A DNA stretch of 64,000 nucleotides from JAAELZ01 sp965237485 (GTDB taxonomy: Bacteria > Pseudomonadota > Gammaproteobacteria > Arenicellales > Poriferihabitantaceae). Below the pieces are notes generated by a model that did no database searches, was not told the DNA's origin, and was given only the letters and a program-made list of their open reading frames with translations. The stretch covers positions 558,001-622,000 of the forward strand of contig CBDEFQ010000009.1 in NCBI GenBank assembly GCA_965237485.1. Reading direction: 5' to 3'. Positions 34,188 through 43,342 of this stretch are shown here, one piece after another. The stretch's first letter is position 1, and every line of letters starts with the position of its first letter. Both the position numbers and the translations under genes were made by a program.

Positions 34188-35212
34188 GTGTTCATCCTCT
34201 CTATAAAACCTTCAAAAGAGCACAAACCTGAGTGCCCGTCTCCTGATACTGTATTTAAAGAACATCTGTTTTCTGTAATAATATGAACCCTTTGTTTTTG
34301 CGACCATTTTTCAAAAACTAGGTCAGATAAAGCTTTTGAAATAATAATTAATGTGAAGTTTGGACGTACTAGGGCATTTTCGATTTCAGCATTCACATGT
34401 TCATCGGCCATACCGTACCCAAGCGTTATTAATCGATTGAGTGTATCGTCTCCATGAAACAACGAATTACGAAACTCTGACCACAACGCGGAATATGGAA
34501 AAAGCCCTGTCTCACGTGCTTTTCGGTGTTGTGGAGGGATCATCAATGGCTTAGCTGCTGTAGGTAGGTCATCATTAAATTTGCTCCTCCAGACCTTTTT
34601 TTCAGTATCTTCATACCAGCCCATGGATCCATGCAATTTTATCAATCTGATAATTCCACAAACACCTCTAACTTGTCGTCCACGGTGATTTCTTCCTCTA
34701 ACAACCACTGTGTGCCGAAAAGATCCCGAGTCGAAGAATGCGTTATCGTGTCCATGAAATCCATCCAAAATTATTTTGCATTCTTGTTCTGCCGCCAATT
34801 CAACCAACGGGTCATAATTTAAAGAAAACACCTTAATTGGGTGTTCTTCTTCACGTCGATAAAGGAGTGAAACAAATAAGCGATGCTTAGCAAGCGGTGC
34901 CATAATAGAACGAAAGTGCTTGGAGATAGCATGAACTACACTATAGCGATGAGGGTTTTCATCAACATTCCCTGTATCCAGAAGATCTAATGCTTCCTCT
35001 ATACCTGTTGCTCCTTCATCAATTTTTGCTTGAATTTCTTGTCGCTCTTGTTCAGGAACATCATTCAATATTCTGTCCCATAACTGGCCGGCAAGCGGAT
35101 AGCCTTGATCATCAAGATATGATGATCCAGCTCCTAATAAAAAGCCAACCTTTCTTGATTTGGTTTGTTCTCTTATTTTTCTTTCTATATCCTCAATGAA
35201 ATTATTTGTCAT
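34181..35212 (-). CDS. SIR2-family NADase-like protein of a SIR2-HerA system
   Basis: The 343-residue protein has the SIR2 nucleotide-binding motifs GAGSS (27-31), FSLNYD (129-134, catalytic-type Asn132) and KLHGSMGW (H194). There is no zinc ribbon, as in bacterial defence SIR2 proteins that hydrolyse NAD. It is the upstream gene of the two-gene operon. The flanking transposase fragment and serine recombinase fragment point to arrival by transfer. Confidence 0.85.
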   Translation of the reverse strand: MTNNFIEDIERKIREQTKSRKVGFLLGAGSSYLDDQGYPLAGQLWDRILNDVPEQERQEIQAKIDEGATGIEEALDLLDTGNVDENPHRYSVVHAISKHFRSIMAPLAKHRLFVSLLYRREEEHPIKVFSLNYDPLVELAAEQECKIILDGFHGHDNAFFDSGSFRHTVVVRGRNHRGRQVRGVCGIIRLIKLHGSMGWYEDTEKKVWRSKFNDDLPTAAKPLMIPPQHRKARETGLFPYSALWSEFRNSLFHGDDTLNRLITLGYGMADEHVNAEIENALVRPNFTLIIISKALSDLVFEKWSQKQRVHIITENRCSLNTVSGDGHSGLCSFEGFIERMNTW

Positions 35213-35279
35213 AAAACAACTGACTCAATTCTTATTTCAATCATAAATGTCCTCTCTGCTATGAAATCCGACATTTAGT

Positions 35280-35560
35280 TTAAGCAACAGCTTTGTTTGT
35301 ACGAACGCGTTTAACAATTTCGCCAATGACAGTCCGGCTGACTTTCCCTTCTATTTCAGCGTGAATTTTTCGGATACTAAGATCGGTAGAACTCGCAAGC
35401 TTTTCAATTCGTTCTCGTTGGTGTGTTGGGGTAGCTGGCCTACCTAAATGCTTCCCTCGCGATTTAGCTGCGCGCATACCAGCGGTAACCCTCTCGCTAA
35501 TAAGTGAGGACTCTAATTCTGCCATTGCTGCAATTAATGTAAACATTGCTTTACCCATAA
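35280..35560 (-). pseudogene. Serine recombinase/resolvase C-terminal fragment
   Basis: The readable part starts GKAMFTLIAAMAELESSLISERVTAGM and runs through GRPATPTHQRERIEKL to a helix-turn-helix (SIRKIHAEIEGKVSRTVIGEIV). These are the long helix and DNA-binding domain of Tn3-type resolvases and invertases. The N-terminal catalytic domain with its serine is absent. The break coincides with the palindrome at 35565-35583. It cannot be catalytically active. Confidence 0.8.
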
Positions 35561-35564
35561 CTTT

Positions 35565-35583
35565 AAAGGGGTCTGACCCCTTT
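35565..35583. repeat. GGGGTC palindrome (REP-like)
   Basis: AAAGGGGTC-T-GACCCCTTT is a perfect 9-bp inverted repeat with a 1-nt centre. It lies at the point where the recombinase homology stops. Palindromes of this type occur as dispersed repeats in many gammaproteobacteria. Confidence 0.55.
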
Positions 35584-35681
35584 TCTGAACGGCAAGCACA
35601 AGGTGAAACCAATCTGAAACGTTATAACCCAGCCATAGCCAGCCGAGCATTGAGAGGAAGTAGGTTCTTAAGAACATGGCC

Positions 35682-35918
35682 TTATAAATCTCTTTTATAT
35701 CCTTTAGAGAGCATGCAGTCGTTGTAAAAGTCGCCGCTCAACCAGTTGGAGTTAAAGCCGCTACGGTACATATCAAACTTGATACGACAATCCGCTTCGT
35801 CCATTTCTTGGTTGTAAGTTTTTGTTGTGTCAGCGGGCGAAAATTGCACGCTCTCGGTGTAATTGGAGGCACACCCAGCGACCAATAAGCAACTAGCACC
35901 CAATATTAAAAACTTCAT
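35682..35918 (-). CDS. Small predicted lipoprotein
   Basis: The 78-residue protein MKFLILGASCLLVAGC has a clear lipobox (VAGC), then a short domain with two more cysteines (EADCRIKFDMYRSG, NDCMLSKGY). The start at 35918 was chosen because it opens the signal peptide; the frame is open for 13 more codons. Function is unknown. Similar small lipoproteins with this DC...C...GY pattern are common in gammaproteobacteria. Confidence 0.6.
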   Translation of the reverse strand: MKFLILGASCLLVAGCASNYTESVQFSPADTTKTYNQEMDEADCRIKFDMYRSGFNSNWLSGDFYNDCMLSKGYKRDL

Positions 35919-36013
35919 TCCCACAATGTCACGCTTAATCCCTAATCTCCAATTCATAACTCAAATCTACACCAAGCCATGAATAAAGGCAAATGGGCTT
36001 ATTGCGGTACAGA

Positions 36014-37611
36014 AATTCCCGCCTACCAAGATTTAGCCCAAATCGTCGTTAGCTTTGTCTCGCTGAGTTTGATGCAGGGTCTAATCTCTGTCCAGCTGTC
36101 GCTAGCTCATTGTCTCGGCTGATGTTTATACCCTGAAAACCTCGCCTCAAGCAGCTTTGATCATGATCTTAGTCAAGAGGTATCTGGAAAGGGCAGCAGC
36201 CCTTCTCTAAATGCAAGATCACTATATGTCGCCTCCCAGCTCGGAACATGAAGAACAAGGAATAAGCTGCGCAGCTTCTCCCAATAATTCTTTTTCGATT
36301 TCTTTGCCTCCAGCACCTGACCCAATAGCTTGCAACAGCATTGCTGAATCTGATCAACTAGAAACGCCAGCATCATCAAGTAAGCAAACACCGTCGCTAG
36401 GTGCTGTTTGCCATGACCAAAGTTATGCTCGAAGTGATAGCCAAGGGTTTTTCAGGGTGTTGAAGGTTTCATTCTCAATGCGCCAACGAGCGCGGCCGCC
36501 GCGCATTAGCGTCATCATATTGTCAGAGGTGATTTCAATATCCGTCACCCACGAGAAGTGCTGTGTTTTACCCGATGCTTTGGTTTCCCAGTATTCCAAG
36601 AAATTGATCTGCATCTGGAAATTCGCATCATTAAGCGGCACTTGATTACAGTATCGAAAACAATGATGCACCCCTTTGGAATCTATGAGTTCCACTGTTT
36701 TTGTGGCTTTTGTGTGACTCACCCAGTCAAATAGAAACCCATGGTCACTTTGTTTTGCGCCTAGAATAAAACGCATGTCCAGTGACTTAAGTCATTCAAT
36801 ATGAGGGCCATTAGACGACAAACCATCCTCTACGACCACCAGCTTTAAATGAGGGTGTTCCCTGCGAATGTCTTTGAACAAACGCTTGGCTGCATTACGT
36901 TCACAGTCATTCTTGGCCTCGCCATCTTGCTTCAAGATCGCCTCGGGTGCCAATGTAAATACCTCAGACTGATCAGGATGCACCAATACCGCCGCCAGCA
37001 ATTGATGATAATACGTGATCTGACCATTGCGATGATGCTTTTCACAGCACTGCTTGCAATGCACCTGCTTGGATGAGAAGTAACCTGTCCCATCCACCGA
37101 TAGTAGATAGTGCTCATCCATAAACTCCATACCTTCTAAACCCTTGCCGCGTTGAAGATTGGCAAAGATACGGGTAAAGGCTTGGCGTAATAGTGCAGGG
37201 TCAACATTGTCTAGCCGCTCACGTAATGTCGTATCACAAGGGGCTTTCTTAATCCCGTATAAGCTGCGTAAATTAGCTTGGATGGTTTGCTTATCTTGGT
37301 CGAACTGAAGTAATGAGGGATACTTCAACCCGAAAATAGCCATCCCTGACATCAGACAATCTGCTAGAGAAATATCATTACGGGCGTGGCATGAATCTGT
37401 AGCTTCTATCTGACTAAACACTTGCCTAATCGACTTGAGTAATCCCGGCGCGCTGAGGTGTTTACGAAGTAGAGGTTTAGCCATGGTTCTTCAACTCTAA
37501 TCTGTGAAATTGGCTGTATCATACTGTATCCTCGGAATAGTTTACGAAAACTATTTTTTCAGAACCCCTGTAACCCGCTTGTTTGCTTGGTTTGTTAATT
37601 GGGCGGGAATT
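36014..37611 (-). mobile_element. Degenerate insertion sequence (same family as 1-327)
   Basis: AATTCCCGCC at 36014-36023 and GGCGGGAATT at 37602-37611 form terminal inverted repeats, with weaker similarity outside (CGGTA on both sides). The element is about 1.6 kb and holds one broken transposase gene. The 150 bases between the left end and the transposase carry no further gene. Exact ends and target duplication could not be fixed. Confidence 0.6.
36173..37484 (-). pseudogene. DDE (IS4-like) transposase broken by a stop and a frameshift
   Basis: The N-terminal part (37484-36792) contains LLSVDGTGYFSSKQVHCKQC (first catalytic Asp) and LVVVEDGLSSNGPHIE (second), then an in-frame TGA at 36792-36794. 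The same frame resumes to 36423 and includes RGGRARWRIENETFNTLK (catalytic Glu). A one-base insertion near 36441 then shifts the frame, and the C-terminus GYHFEHNFGHGKQHLATVFAY continues to 36173. Two separate lesions make an active protein unlikely. Confidence 0.85.
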
Positions 37612-37782
37612 GCTACCGTTGTAGGGGTTTGAAGTCCAACGGAACGAAAACTTACGCTCACAGTTATACCAAACTAACATGAAATATTTTCTGTTTTCAT
37701 TGGTATTATTCAATTATATCACTGCTGATGGCTTTACAGTCTAGCGATGCACTTAGGTTTTTTAGAGGACTATATATTTAGC
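37612..37782. other. Intergenic stretch next to the degenerate IS
   Basis: Short AT-rich region between the IS end and the MocR gene. No gene, RNA or convincing hairpin was found in it. Confidence 0.4.
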
Positions 37783-39264
37783 TTATTGCAATTTGCCGAG
37801 TGCCCCGGATAGGCGATTTACTAAGCCAGGGATACGATTTTCGTGGGCACAGCAAAAACCCAGAACGATGCCCTGGCGCGCCAGAGGCGTGGCACAGTAA
37901 ATCGACAGTGGCAAGGACTCGATACCTGCATCCAGCAAGGCACTATAGGCAGCCTGGTCCTGCAGGCCGTTTTTTAGCCAAGCGACGATATGCATTCCCG
38001 CATCGGTTTTCTGCGGTTCGAGGGAATTGCCACAGCTGTTTTTAAGACAATCGAACAGGGTATCTTTGCGCTCGCGATAAACGCGCCGCATTTTTCTGAT
38101 ATGTTCAACAAAACGGCCGTCGTCCATGAAACGAGACAGGGCCTGCTCAACGATTGCGGAGGATCTGTGTCCGAGAAGATTTGAAGCTTTAGCAAATGAA
38201 TCGACCAGCCCCGGAGGAATGACGACATACCCGATTCGCATTGCCGCAAACATGGATTTAGAAAATGTGCCCACGTAGAAAACCCTGCGCTCGCTGTCCA
38301 GTGCGCTAAGTGCCGGTAGTGGTCGTCCCCGGTATCTAAATTCACTGTCATAGTCATCTTCAATAATCCAGGCGTCATTTTCCTGGGCATAATTTAACAG
38401 GGTAAGCCGCCGTACTAGGCTCATTGTGGTCCCAAGCGGTTGTTGATGGGAGGGCGTTGTAAATATTATGGACGGTTTGGGATGATTTTCAATAGCGTAC
38501 TGGACATCGAGACCCTCATTATCTATCGGCACCGGCACGATATTGGCACCCATGATCTGCATGACGTCGCGACCGGCAATATGCCCCGGGTTTTCATACC
38601 AAACAGTGTCGCCCTTATTGAGCAATACAAATGCGATGAGAACAAAGGCTTGCTGTGCGCCTGAGGTGATAACGATTTGGCCCGAATCAACTTGCATGCC
38701 GCGAGCGTCAGTTAAGTGGTTTGCGATAGAGGCCCGAAGATTGGCGCTGCCACTCAGATCTCCGTAGCTCATATGATGCCGATGATCCGATTGCATTGCT
38801 TCCAACAAATACTTATTCCAGGTTTTGACCGGGAAAAGATCGAGTGCAGGGACACCGGGGCGGAAGGGATCAGTTGCGCCATGTCGAGTGCTAGCTCTGG
38901 ACGACATGATGCTACGAGTACGATCCGTAATCTCGATTTCGGGAATTTTGGATTTACGCCTTACTCGGCTGAATTTCGGGGCGGCTTCAATTTCGAGCCC
39001 CTGAGCAACAAACGTGCCGGCTCCCGTCTTCGCCAGCGCATAACCCTCCACCACCAGTTGTTCGTAAACAGACTTTACTGTAATTCGCGATACGCCGAGT
39101 TCTTCCGCAAGTTCTCGGGTTGACGGTAGTTTTTGTCCAGGCCCTAACGTGCCGCTCAGTATTAATCGTCGTAGTGAAGCATCGAGTTGTCGGTAAATAG
39201 GAACCGAAGTGTTTCTCTCGAGGTTTAACCCGGATAACAGCGCTCCGCCTGGTGATTTCGGCAT
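37783..39264 (-). CDS. MocR-type transcriptional regulator (GntR HTH fused to aminotransferase)
   Basis: The 493-residue protein has a GntR winged helix at its N-terminus (PIYRQLDASLRRLILSGTLGPGQKLPSTRELAEELGVSRITVKSVYEQL, about residues 19-75). A class I aminotransferase-like domain follows, with the PLP lysine in VGTFSKSMFAAMRIGY. MocR proteins sense PLP or an amine and usually control a divergent gene. The divergent neighbour is the URO-D-like gene 73 bases away, so that shared intergenic region is the likely operator. Confidence 0.9.
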   Translation of the reverse strand: MPKSPGGALLSGLNLERNTSVPIYRQLDASLRRLILSGTLGPGQKLPSTRELAEELGVSRITVKSVYEQLVVEGYALAKTGAGTFVAQGLEIEAAPKFSRVRRKSKIPEIEITDRTRSIMSSRASTRHGATDPFRPGVPALDLFPVKTWNKYLLEAMQSDHRHHMSYGDLSGSANLRASIANHLTDARGMQVDSGQIVITSGAQQAFVLIAFVLLNKGDTVWYENPGHIAGRDVMQIMGANIVPVPIDNEGLDVQYAIENHPKPSIIFTTPSHQQPLGTTMSLVRRLTLLNYAQENDAWIIEDDYDSEFRYRGRPLPALSALDSERRVFYVGTFSKSMFAAMRIGYVVIPPGLVDSFAKASNLLGHRSSAIVEQALSRFMDDGRFVEHIRKMRRVYRERKDTLFDCLKNSCGNSLEPQKTDAGMHIVAWLKNGLQDQAAYSALLDAGIESLPLSIYCATPLARQGIVLGFCCAHENRIPGLVNRLSGALGKLQ

Positions 39265-39337
39265 GGTATTTTAGAATTGGGTCTATATATTTTCAAATAA
39301 TGGGCATATTAAATAATCCATTGTTGAGTATACTTGA

Positions 39338-40684
39338 ATGCGAAGCAAATTCGACGAAATTTGGAGTAAAGCAGAAAACATCAAAACAATGGCTAATATA
39401 CAAGACTATTCTTATCCCTTAGGGCTCCACCTGCTGACACGATGGCAGTCTGGCGATGCTGAGGCAAAACGTGAGATGATGGAAATATTTGATTCTGCCA
39501 TCGCGGGCGACTTTGATGCCAATTTCGCGATTCCTGCACCTTCGGGCGAAATTCACGCAACTGCCTCGGTGCATATGCTGGCGCTTTCTATTTTGTATGA
39601 CTTGTATGGAGTCGAGTCGGAAGAATATTACAAAACTGATCCTTGGCGATACGTACGAGCTAATTTGGTAGTCTGCCGATTGTTAGGAGTCAAGAAGATG
39701 TATGTGACTTGGGCGCTTTATGCGTTCACCTGTGAACCGCTAGGTCAGATAATGATGTACCCTGATCGCTTCCCTCCGGGCTGTGACCCGGCCGAACCTC
39801 TGATTAATAAGAATAACTGGCAGGCATTGGAAACACCTGATTTTTCTACCGGCGTGCCGAAGGCTATCGACGAAATCACGCGCATCACTGAAGTCCTTAC
39901 CGGGTTGCCACCCTTGCTTCAAATCTCTGCACCTTATAGTCTCGCTGCAGATATTTATGGTCAGGAGCCATTGTTAGCCGATGTGCTTCATGACCCCGAC
40001 AATGTCAATGCGTTGCTGGACCACATAGCGGACAAGGTGCTCGGACCTTGGATGGATCATCATATCGAAACCTTCCAGAATGGCTGGATTGAACTGTCGG
40101 ATGCGTCGGGTTCGCCTTTTTTCATCGGTGCGGAAAACTGCATGAGCATGTCGATTCGCGCAATCCGGTACATGATCAAGGATAAACCTTATGCTGACCG
40201 CGTATTCGATAACAATTACCGCGGAGACAATGTCTCGCAGGTGGAAAAAAAGGCGCGCAGATCACGCCGCAGAGCGGCCCGGCCAGAAACGGAAAATGGG
40301 GTTAACTTGTTGGAGTTAACTGAAGCAAAGGTCAGTGTCTGCCCTAGATTCATCATGCGCCTAGAAGCCGATAAAGTCGATGTTTCGTTTTATGTCGATC
40401 AAGCTATCGCGCGTAACATGCCGCTGACGTCTGGGATCGGCTCACCTCAGATCGACCGCAACAGCATCGGTGACCTCGAAGCGACCAAGGCGGCAATTAC
40501 CGAGTACGCGCGGGTGAATGTAGAGGCGATAAAACGCGTCTGTGAAACCATTGACTTACCGCAAGATAATTTCGTAATGGACCCCTGGCCCAGCCATATT
40601 TATTTCGAAGACGTGAATTCGGAATCACAGTTTGAACTCGTTGAGCTGATATTGAACGAAGTTCATAAAGGTGGGGCCTTCTAG
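39338..40684 (+). CDS. Uroporphyrinogen decarboxylase (URO-D) superfamily protein
   Basis: The 448-residue protein has the URO-D barrel hallmark SAPYSLAADIYGQEPLLADVLHDPDNVNALLDHIADKV and the late segment LTSGIGSPQIDRNSIGDLEATKAAI. It is not HemE: it is longer, and a basic insert (KKARRSRRRAARPETEN) lies at about residues 304-320. Relatives include corrinoid methyltransferases and demethylases for methylated compounds; no corrinoid protein gene is adjacent. It is divergent from the MocR regulator, which probably controls it. The start could also be the MANIQDYS methionine (residue 18). Confidence 0.65.
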   Translation: MRSKFDEIWSKAENIKTMANIQDYSYPLGLHLLTRWQSGDAEAKREMMEIFDSAIAGDFDANFAIPAPSGEIHATASVHMLALSILYDLYGVESEEYYKTDPWRYVRANLVVCRLLGVKKMYVTWALYAFTCEPLGQIMMYPDRFPPGCDPAEPLINKNNWQALETPDFSTGVPKAIDEITRITEVLTGLPPLLQISAPYSLAADIYGQEPLLADVLHDPDNVNALLDHIADKVLGPWMDHHIETFQNGWIELSDASGSPFFIGAENCMSMSIRAIRYMIKDKPYADRVFDNNYRGDNVSQVEKKARRSRRRAARPETENGVNLLELTEAKVSVCPRFIMRLEADKVDVSFYVDQAIARNMPLTSGIGSPQIDRNSIGDLEATKAAITEYARVNVEAIKRVCETIDLPQDNFVMDPWPSHIYFEDVNSESQFELVELILNEVHKGGAF

Positions 40685-40911
40685 TTAAATACCCACTGCG
40701 CGAGTAGCATCAGTAGACTTGGGTTGTAGATTCAATAGGCGCCAATGGCAGCTTAGAGCATCAATATTTAACGAAATAGATAGAGACAAATGAACAGATT
40801 TGATTACATCGCTTTTATAACGTTTGGTATACCCTTCACCAAAGTACTATGTACCATACTCATCAGCCCAACTTTGCAATTACCTAATGAGTCTTTGGGT
40901 TTTACCAATAC

Positions 40912-42201
40912 TTATACAAAAGGGTGAGTAACGACAATGGTGTCATCTCTTTCTGCACTGGTCGATATGATATCAATATTTACTCCTAATATTTCCTGAA
41001 TTCGATCCAAATACCGGCGCGCATTGGTGGGTAAAGCGTCGAGTGTTCTCGTACCTGAAGTAGTTTCGAGCCAACCCGGCATTTCTTCATAGATCGGCTT
41101 GCAGCGTTCAAAATCGTCTACACCATAAGGAGGGCGATCAATCATCTTGCCATCTAATTCATACTTAGTGCAAATTTTTAAGGTTTCTAGCCCGTCTAAT
41201 ACATCAAGCTTAGTAACGCATAAGCTAGATAGGCTATTCACTTCTGCAGAGCGGCGCAACACAACCGTATCAAGCCAACCGCAGCGACGGGGCCGCCCGG
41301 TGGTCGCACCAAACTCATGGCCTTTTGCACCTAGAAATGCACCGACATCGTCAAATAACTCGGTAGGAAACGGCCCAGCGCCCACCCGCGTCGTATAGGC
41401 TTTCACAATACCCATTACACCATCTATATGCAGCGGACCTATTCCAGCCCCGCTAGCAGCCGCAGCCGCTGTTGTGTTGGAAGAAGTAACGTATGGGTAG
41501 GTGCCATGATCAATATCAAGCAGCATCCCTTGTGCGCCTTCAAACATTACCGATTTACCCGCTGCGCGTAAGTTTGCTAGCTCTGCAGCCACATCGCCCA
41601 CCATGTCTTTTATTTGCTCAGCTAGCCCGAGCATTGAGCTTAAAGTTTCGTCATAACTTACCGTCTGCGTCTTAAAGAAGTGCTCTAAAACATGATTATG
41701 ATAAGTCATTACCTCCTTTAACTTGCTACCAAAATCAGGTGCGTAGAGGTCTTGGATACGTAACCCGCGCCGAGATACTTTATCCTCGTAGGCTGGGCCA
41801 ATACCGCGCCCTGTGGTGCCGATTGCTTTCGCCCCGCGAGCTGCTTCCCGCGCCATATCCAATGCAACATGATACGGCATGATGACTGGGCACGCTGGGC
41901 TAACCATTAAGCGATCTCTGATGGAGACGCCACGCGCTTCTAGCTGCGTAATTTCTTTTATCAGCTGCTCGGGGTTAAGTACAACGCCATTGCCAATTAG
42001 ACACCCTACCCCATCGCGCATTGCGCCAGAAGGAATCAGGTGAAGCACCGTCTTTTCGCCGTTGATAACTAGCGTGTGTCCAGCGTTATGGCCACCTTGA
42101 AAGCGAGCCACTGCATCGGCCCGATCCATCAATAAATCAACGACCTTTCCCTTACCTTCATCACCCCATTGCGTTCCGACGAGCACTATGTTTTTTGACA
42201 T
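40912..42201 (-). CDS. purA: Adenylosuccinate synthetase
   Basis: PurA joins IMP and aspartate using GTP, the first committed step to AMP. The 429-residue protein shows GTQWGDEGKGK (P-loop), GGHNAGHT, IGTTGRGIGPAYEDK, GATTGRPRRCGW and TKLDVLDG. It ends the hflK-hflC-yjeT-purA group, an order common in gammaproteobacteria. Confidence 0.97.
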   Translation of the reverse strand: MSKNIVLVGTQWGDEGKGKVVDLLMDRADAVARFQGGHNAGHTLVINGEKTVLHLIPSGAMRDGVGCLIGNGVVLNPEQLIKEITQLEARGVSIRDRLMVSPACPVIMPYHVALDMAREAARGAKAIGTTGRGIGPAYEDKVSRRGLRIQDLYAPDFGSKLKEVMTYHNHVLEHFFKTQTVSYDETLSSMLGLAEQIKDMVGDVAAELANLRAAGKSVMFEGAQGMLLDIDHGTYPYVTSSNTTAAAAASGAGIGPLHIDGVMGIVKAYTTRVGAGPFPTELFDDVGAFLGAKGHEFGATTGRPRRCGWLDTVVLRRSAEVNSLSSLCVTKLDVLDGLETLKICTKYELDGKMIDRPPYGVDDFERCKPIYEEMPGWLETTSGTRTLDALPTNARRYLDRIQEILGVNIDIISTSAERDDTIVVTHPFV

Positions 42202-42261
42202 CTTAAGTATTTCTATGTTTTACGTAGCCGTAAGGGCCAAATTGGAATTAAAATTTGCGTC

Positions 42262-42447
42262 TCAGGCTAAATATAAAACAAACAAACCCACACCGATAGA
42301 AATCATACCAGCTATTCTCAGTTGTTGATCTGGCATCGACTGAACTTGCGCGAGAAACCGCTTGAATGCCACTGGTGAGGCAAAGGGCACTAAGCCTTCA
42401 AACACTAAGTAAAGCCCAAAAGCGGCTAAGAATAGCTTCCAATCCAT
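42262..42447 (-). CDS. yjeT: DUF2065 family membrane protein YjeT
   Basis: This 61-residue protein has two membrane segments (LFLAAFGLYLVFEGLVPF and IAGMISIGVGLFVLYLA) and the family signature MDWKLFLAAFGLYLVFEGL. It sits between hflC and purA, as in E. coli. Its function is unknown; it may assist the HflKC membrane complex. Confidence 0.88.
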   Translation of the reverse strand: MDWKLFLAAFGLYLVFEGLVPFASPVAFKRFLAQVQSMPDQQLRIAGMISIGVGLFVLYLA

Positions 42448-42469
42448 TTTAGCACGCTACAATTCTCTA

Positions 42470-43342
42470 CTAGTTCTCAGGCCTAGAGTTGAGCAAGTAC
42501 TGCATAAACTCTGATTTAGGATCCACCACAAATAAGTCGGACTTACTATTAAAGGTATTTTGATAAGCGTCTAAGCTTTTGTAAAACTTAAAGAATTCTT
42601 TATCCTGATTAAAAGCCTGTGCATATATTTTGGTGGCTTCGGCATCACCCGCACCTTTTGTCTGCTCTGAGTCACGACGTGCTTCGGCCAATAGAATTTG
42701 ACGCTGGCGATCTGCATCAGCTCGAATTCGTTCAGCTGCTTCAGCGCCTTGTGCGCGCAATTCTTTCGCTACTCGCTCACGCTCAGCCCGCATACGGTCA
42801 TAAACAGTCTCACTAATCGCAGGATCTAAGTCTACTCGCTTTAGGCGAACATCCAACACCTCGATACCCAAACTTTGCGCCTCTGCATCCATAGATTTGC
42901 GCACTAAGTTCATAATCTCAATCCGATCACCTGACACCACATCTTGAACAGAGCGTTTACCCACTTCAACGCGAATCGCATCGTTTACACGTTGTGATAA
43001 TCGTGAGCGCGCTGCAATCTTAGAGCCGCTTAAGCGAATATAATATTCTCCCACATCTCGAACACGCCACTTAACGAAGGAGTCGATCAATAAGTTTTTC
43101 TTCTCTTTAGTTAAAAAGCTTTCTGGATCTGCGTCCATGGTTTGCACCCGCGCGTCAAAATATTGTACCGTGTTAACAAATGGCCACTTTAGGTGCCAAC
43201 CGGATTGATCATCGGAGCGGATAATTTCACCAAAACGAAATACAATCGCTTTTTCACGTTCGTCAACCGTGTAAAAAGCGAGGCTAAATATAGCAACTCC
43301 AATTAAAGCCAGAGCGATTAAGATTACTTTTAAGCCTTTCAT
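42470..43342 (-). CDS. hflC: HflC, modulator of FtsH protease
   Basis: The 290-residue protein has one N-terminal membrane anchor and an SPFH/band 7 domain (TVDEREKAIVFRFGEI, VKWRVRDVGEYYIRL, DVRLKRVDLDPAISETVYDRMRAERERVAKELRAQGAEAAERIRADADR). With HflK it forms the cage around FtsH in the inner membrane. Its start overlaps the hflK stop (ATGA). Confidence 0.94.
   Translation of the reverse strand: MKGLKVILIALALIGVAIFSLAFYTVDEREKAIVFRFGEIIRSDDQSGWHLKWPFVNTVQYFDARVQTMDADPESFLTKEKKNLLIDSFVKWRVRDVGEYYIRLSGSKIAARSRLSQRVNDAIRVEVGKRSVQDVVSGDRIEIMNLVRKSMDAEAQSLGIEVLDVRLKRVDLDPAISETVYDRMRAERERVAKELRAQGAEAAERIRADADRQRQILLAEARRDSEQTKGAGDAEATKIYAQAFNQDKEFFKFYKSLDAYQNTFNSKSDLFVVDPKSEFMQYLLNSRPEN

Noticed and set aside
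36211..36645. 144-codon plus-strand frame across the degenerate IS
   Set aside because: It is antisense to the broken transposase and has no homology that I recognise.
39338..40684. HemE (true uroporphyrinogen decarboxylase)
   Set aside because: The protein is too long, lacks the HemE N-terminal signature and is paired with a MocR regulator.
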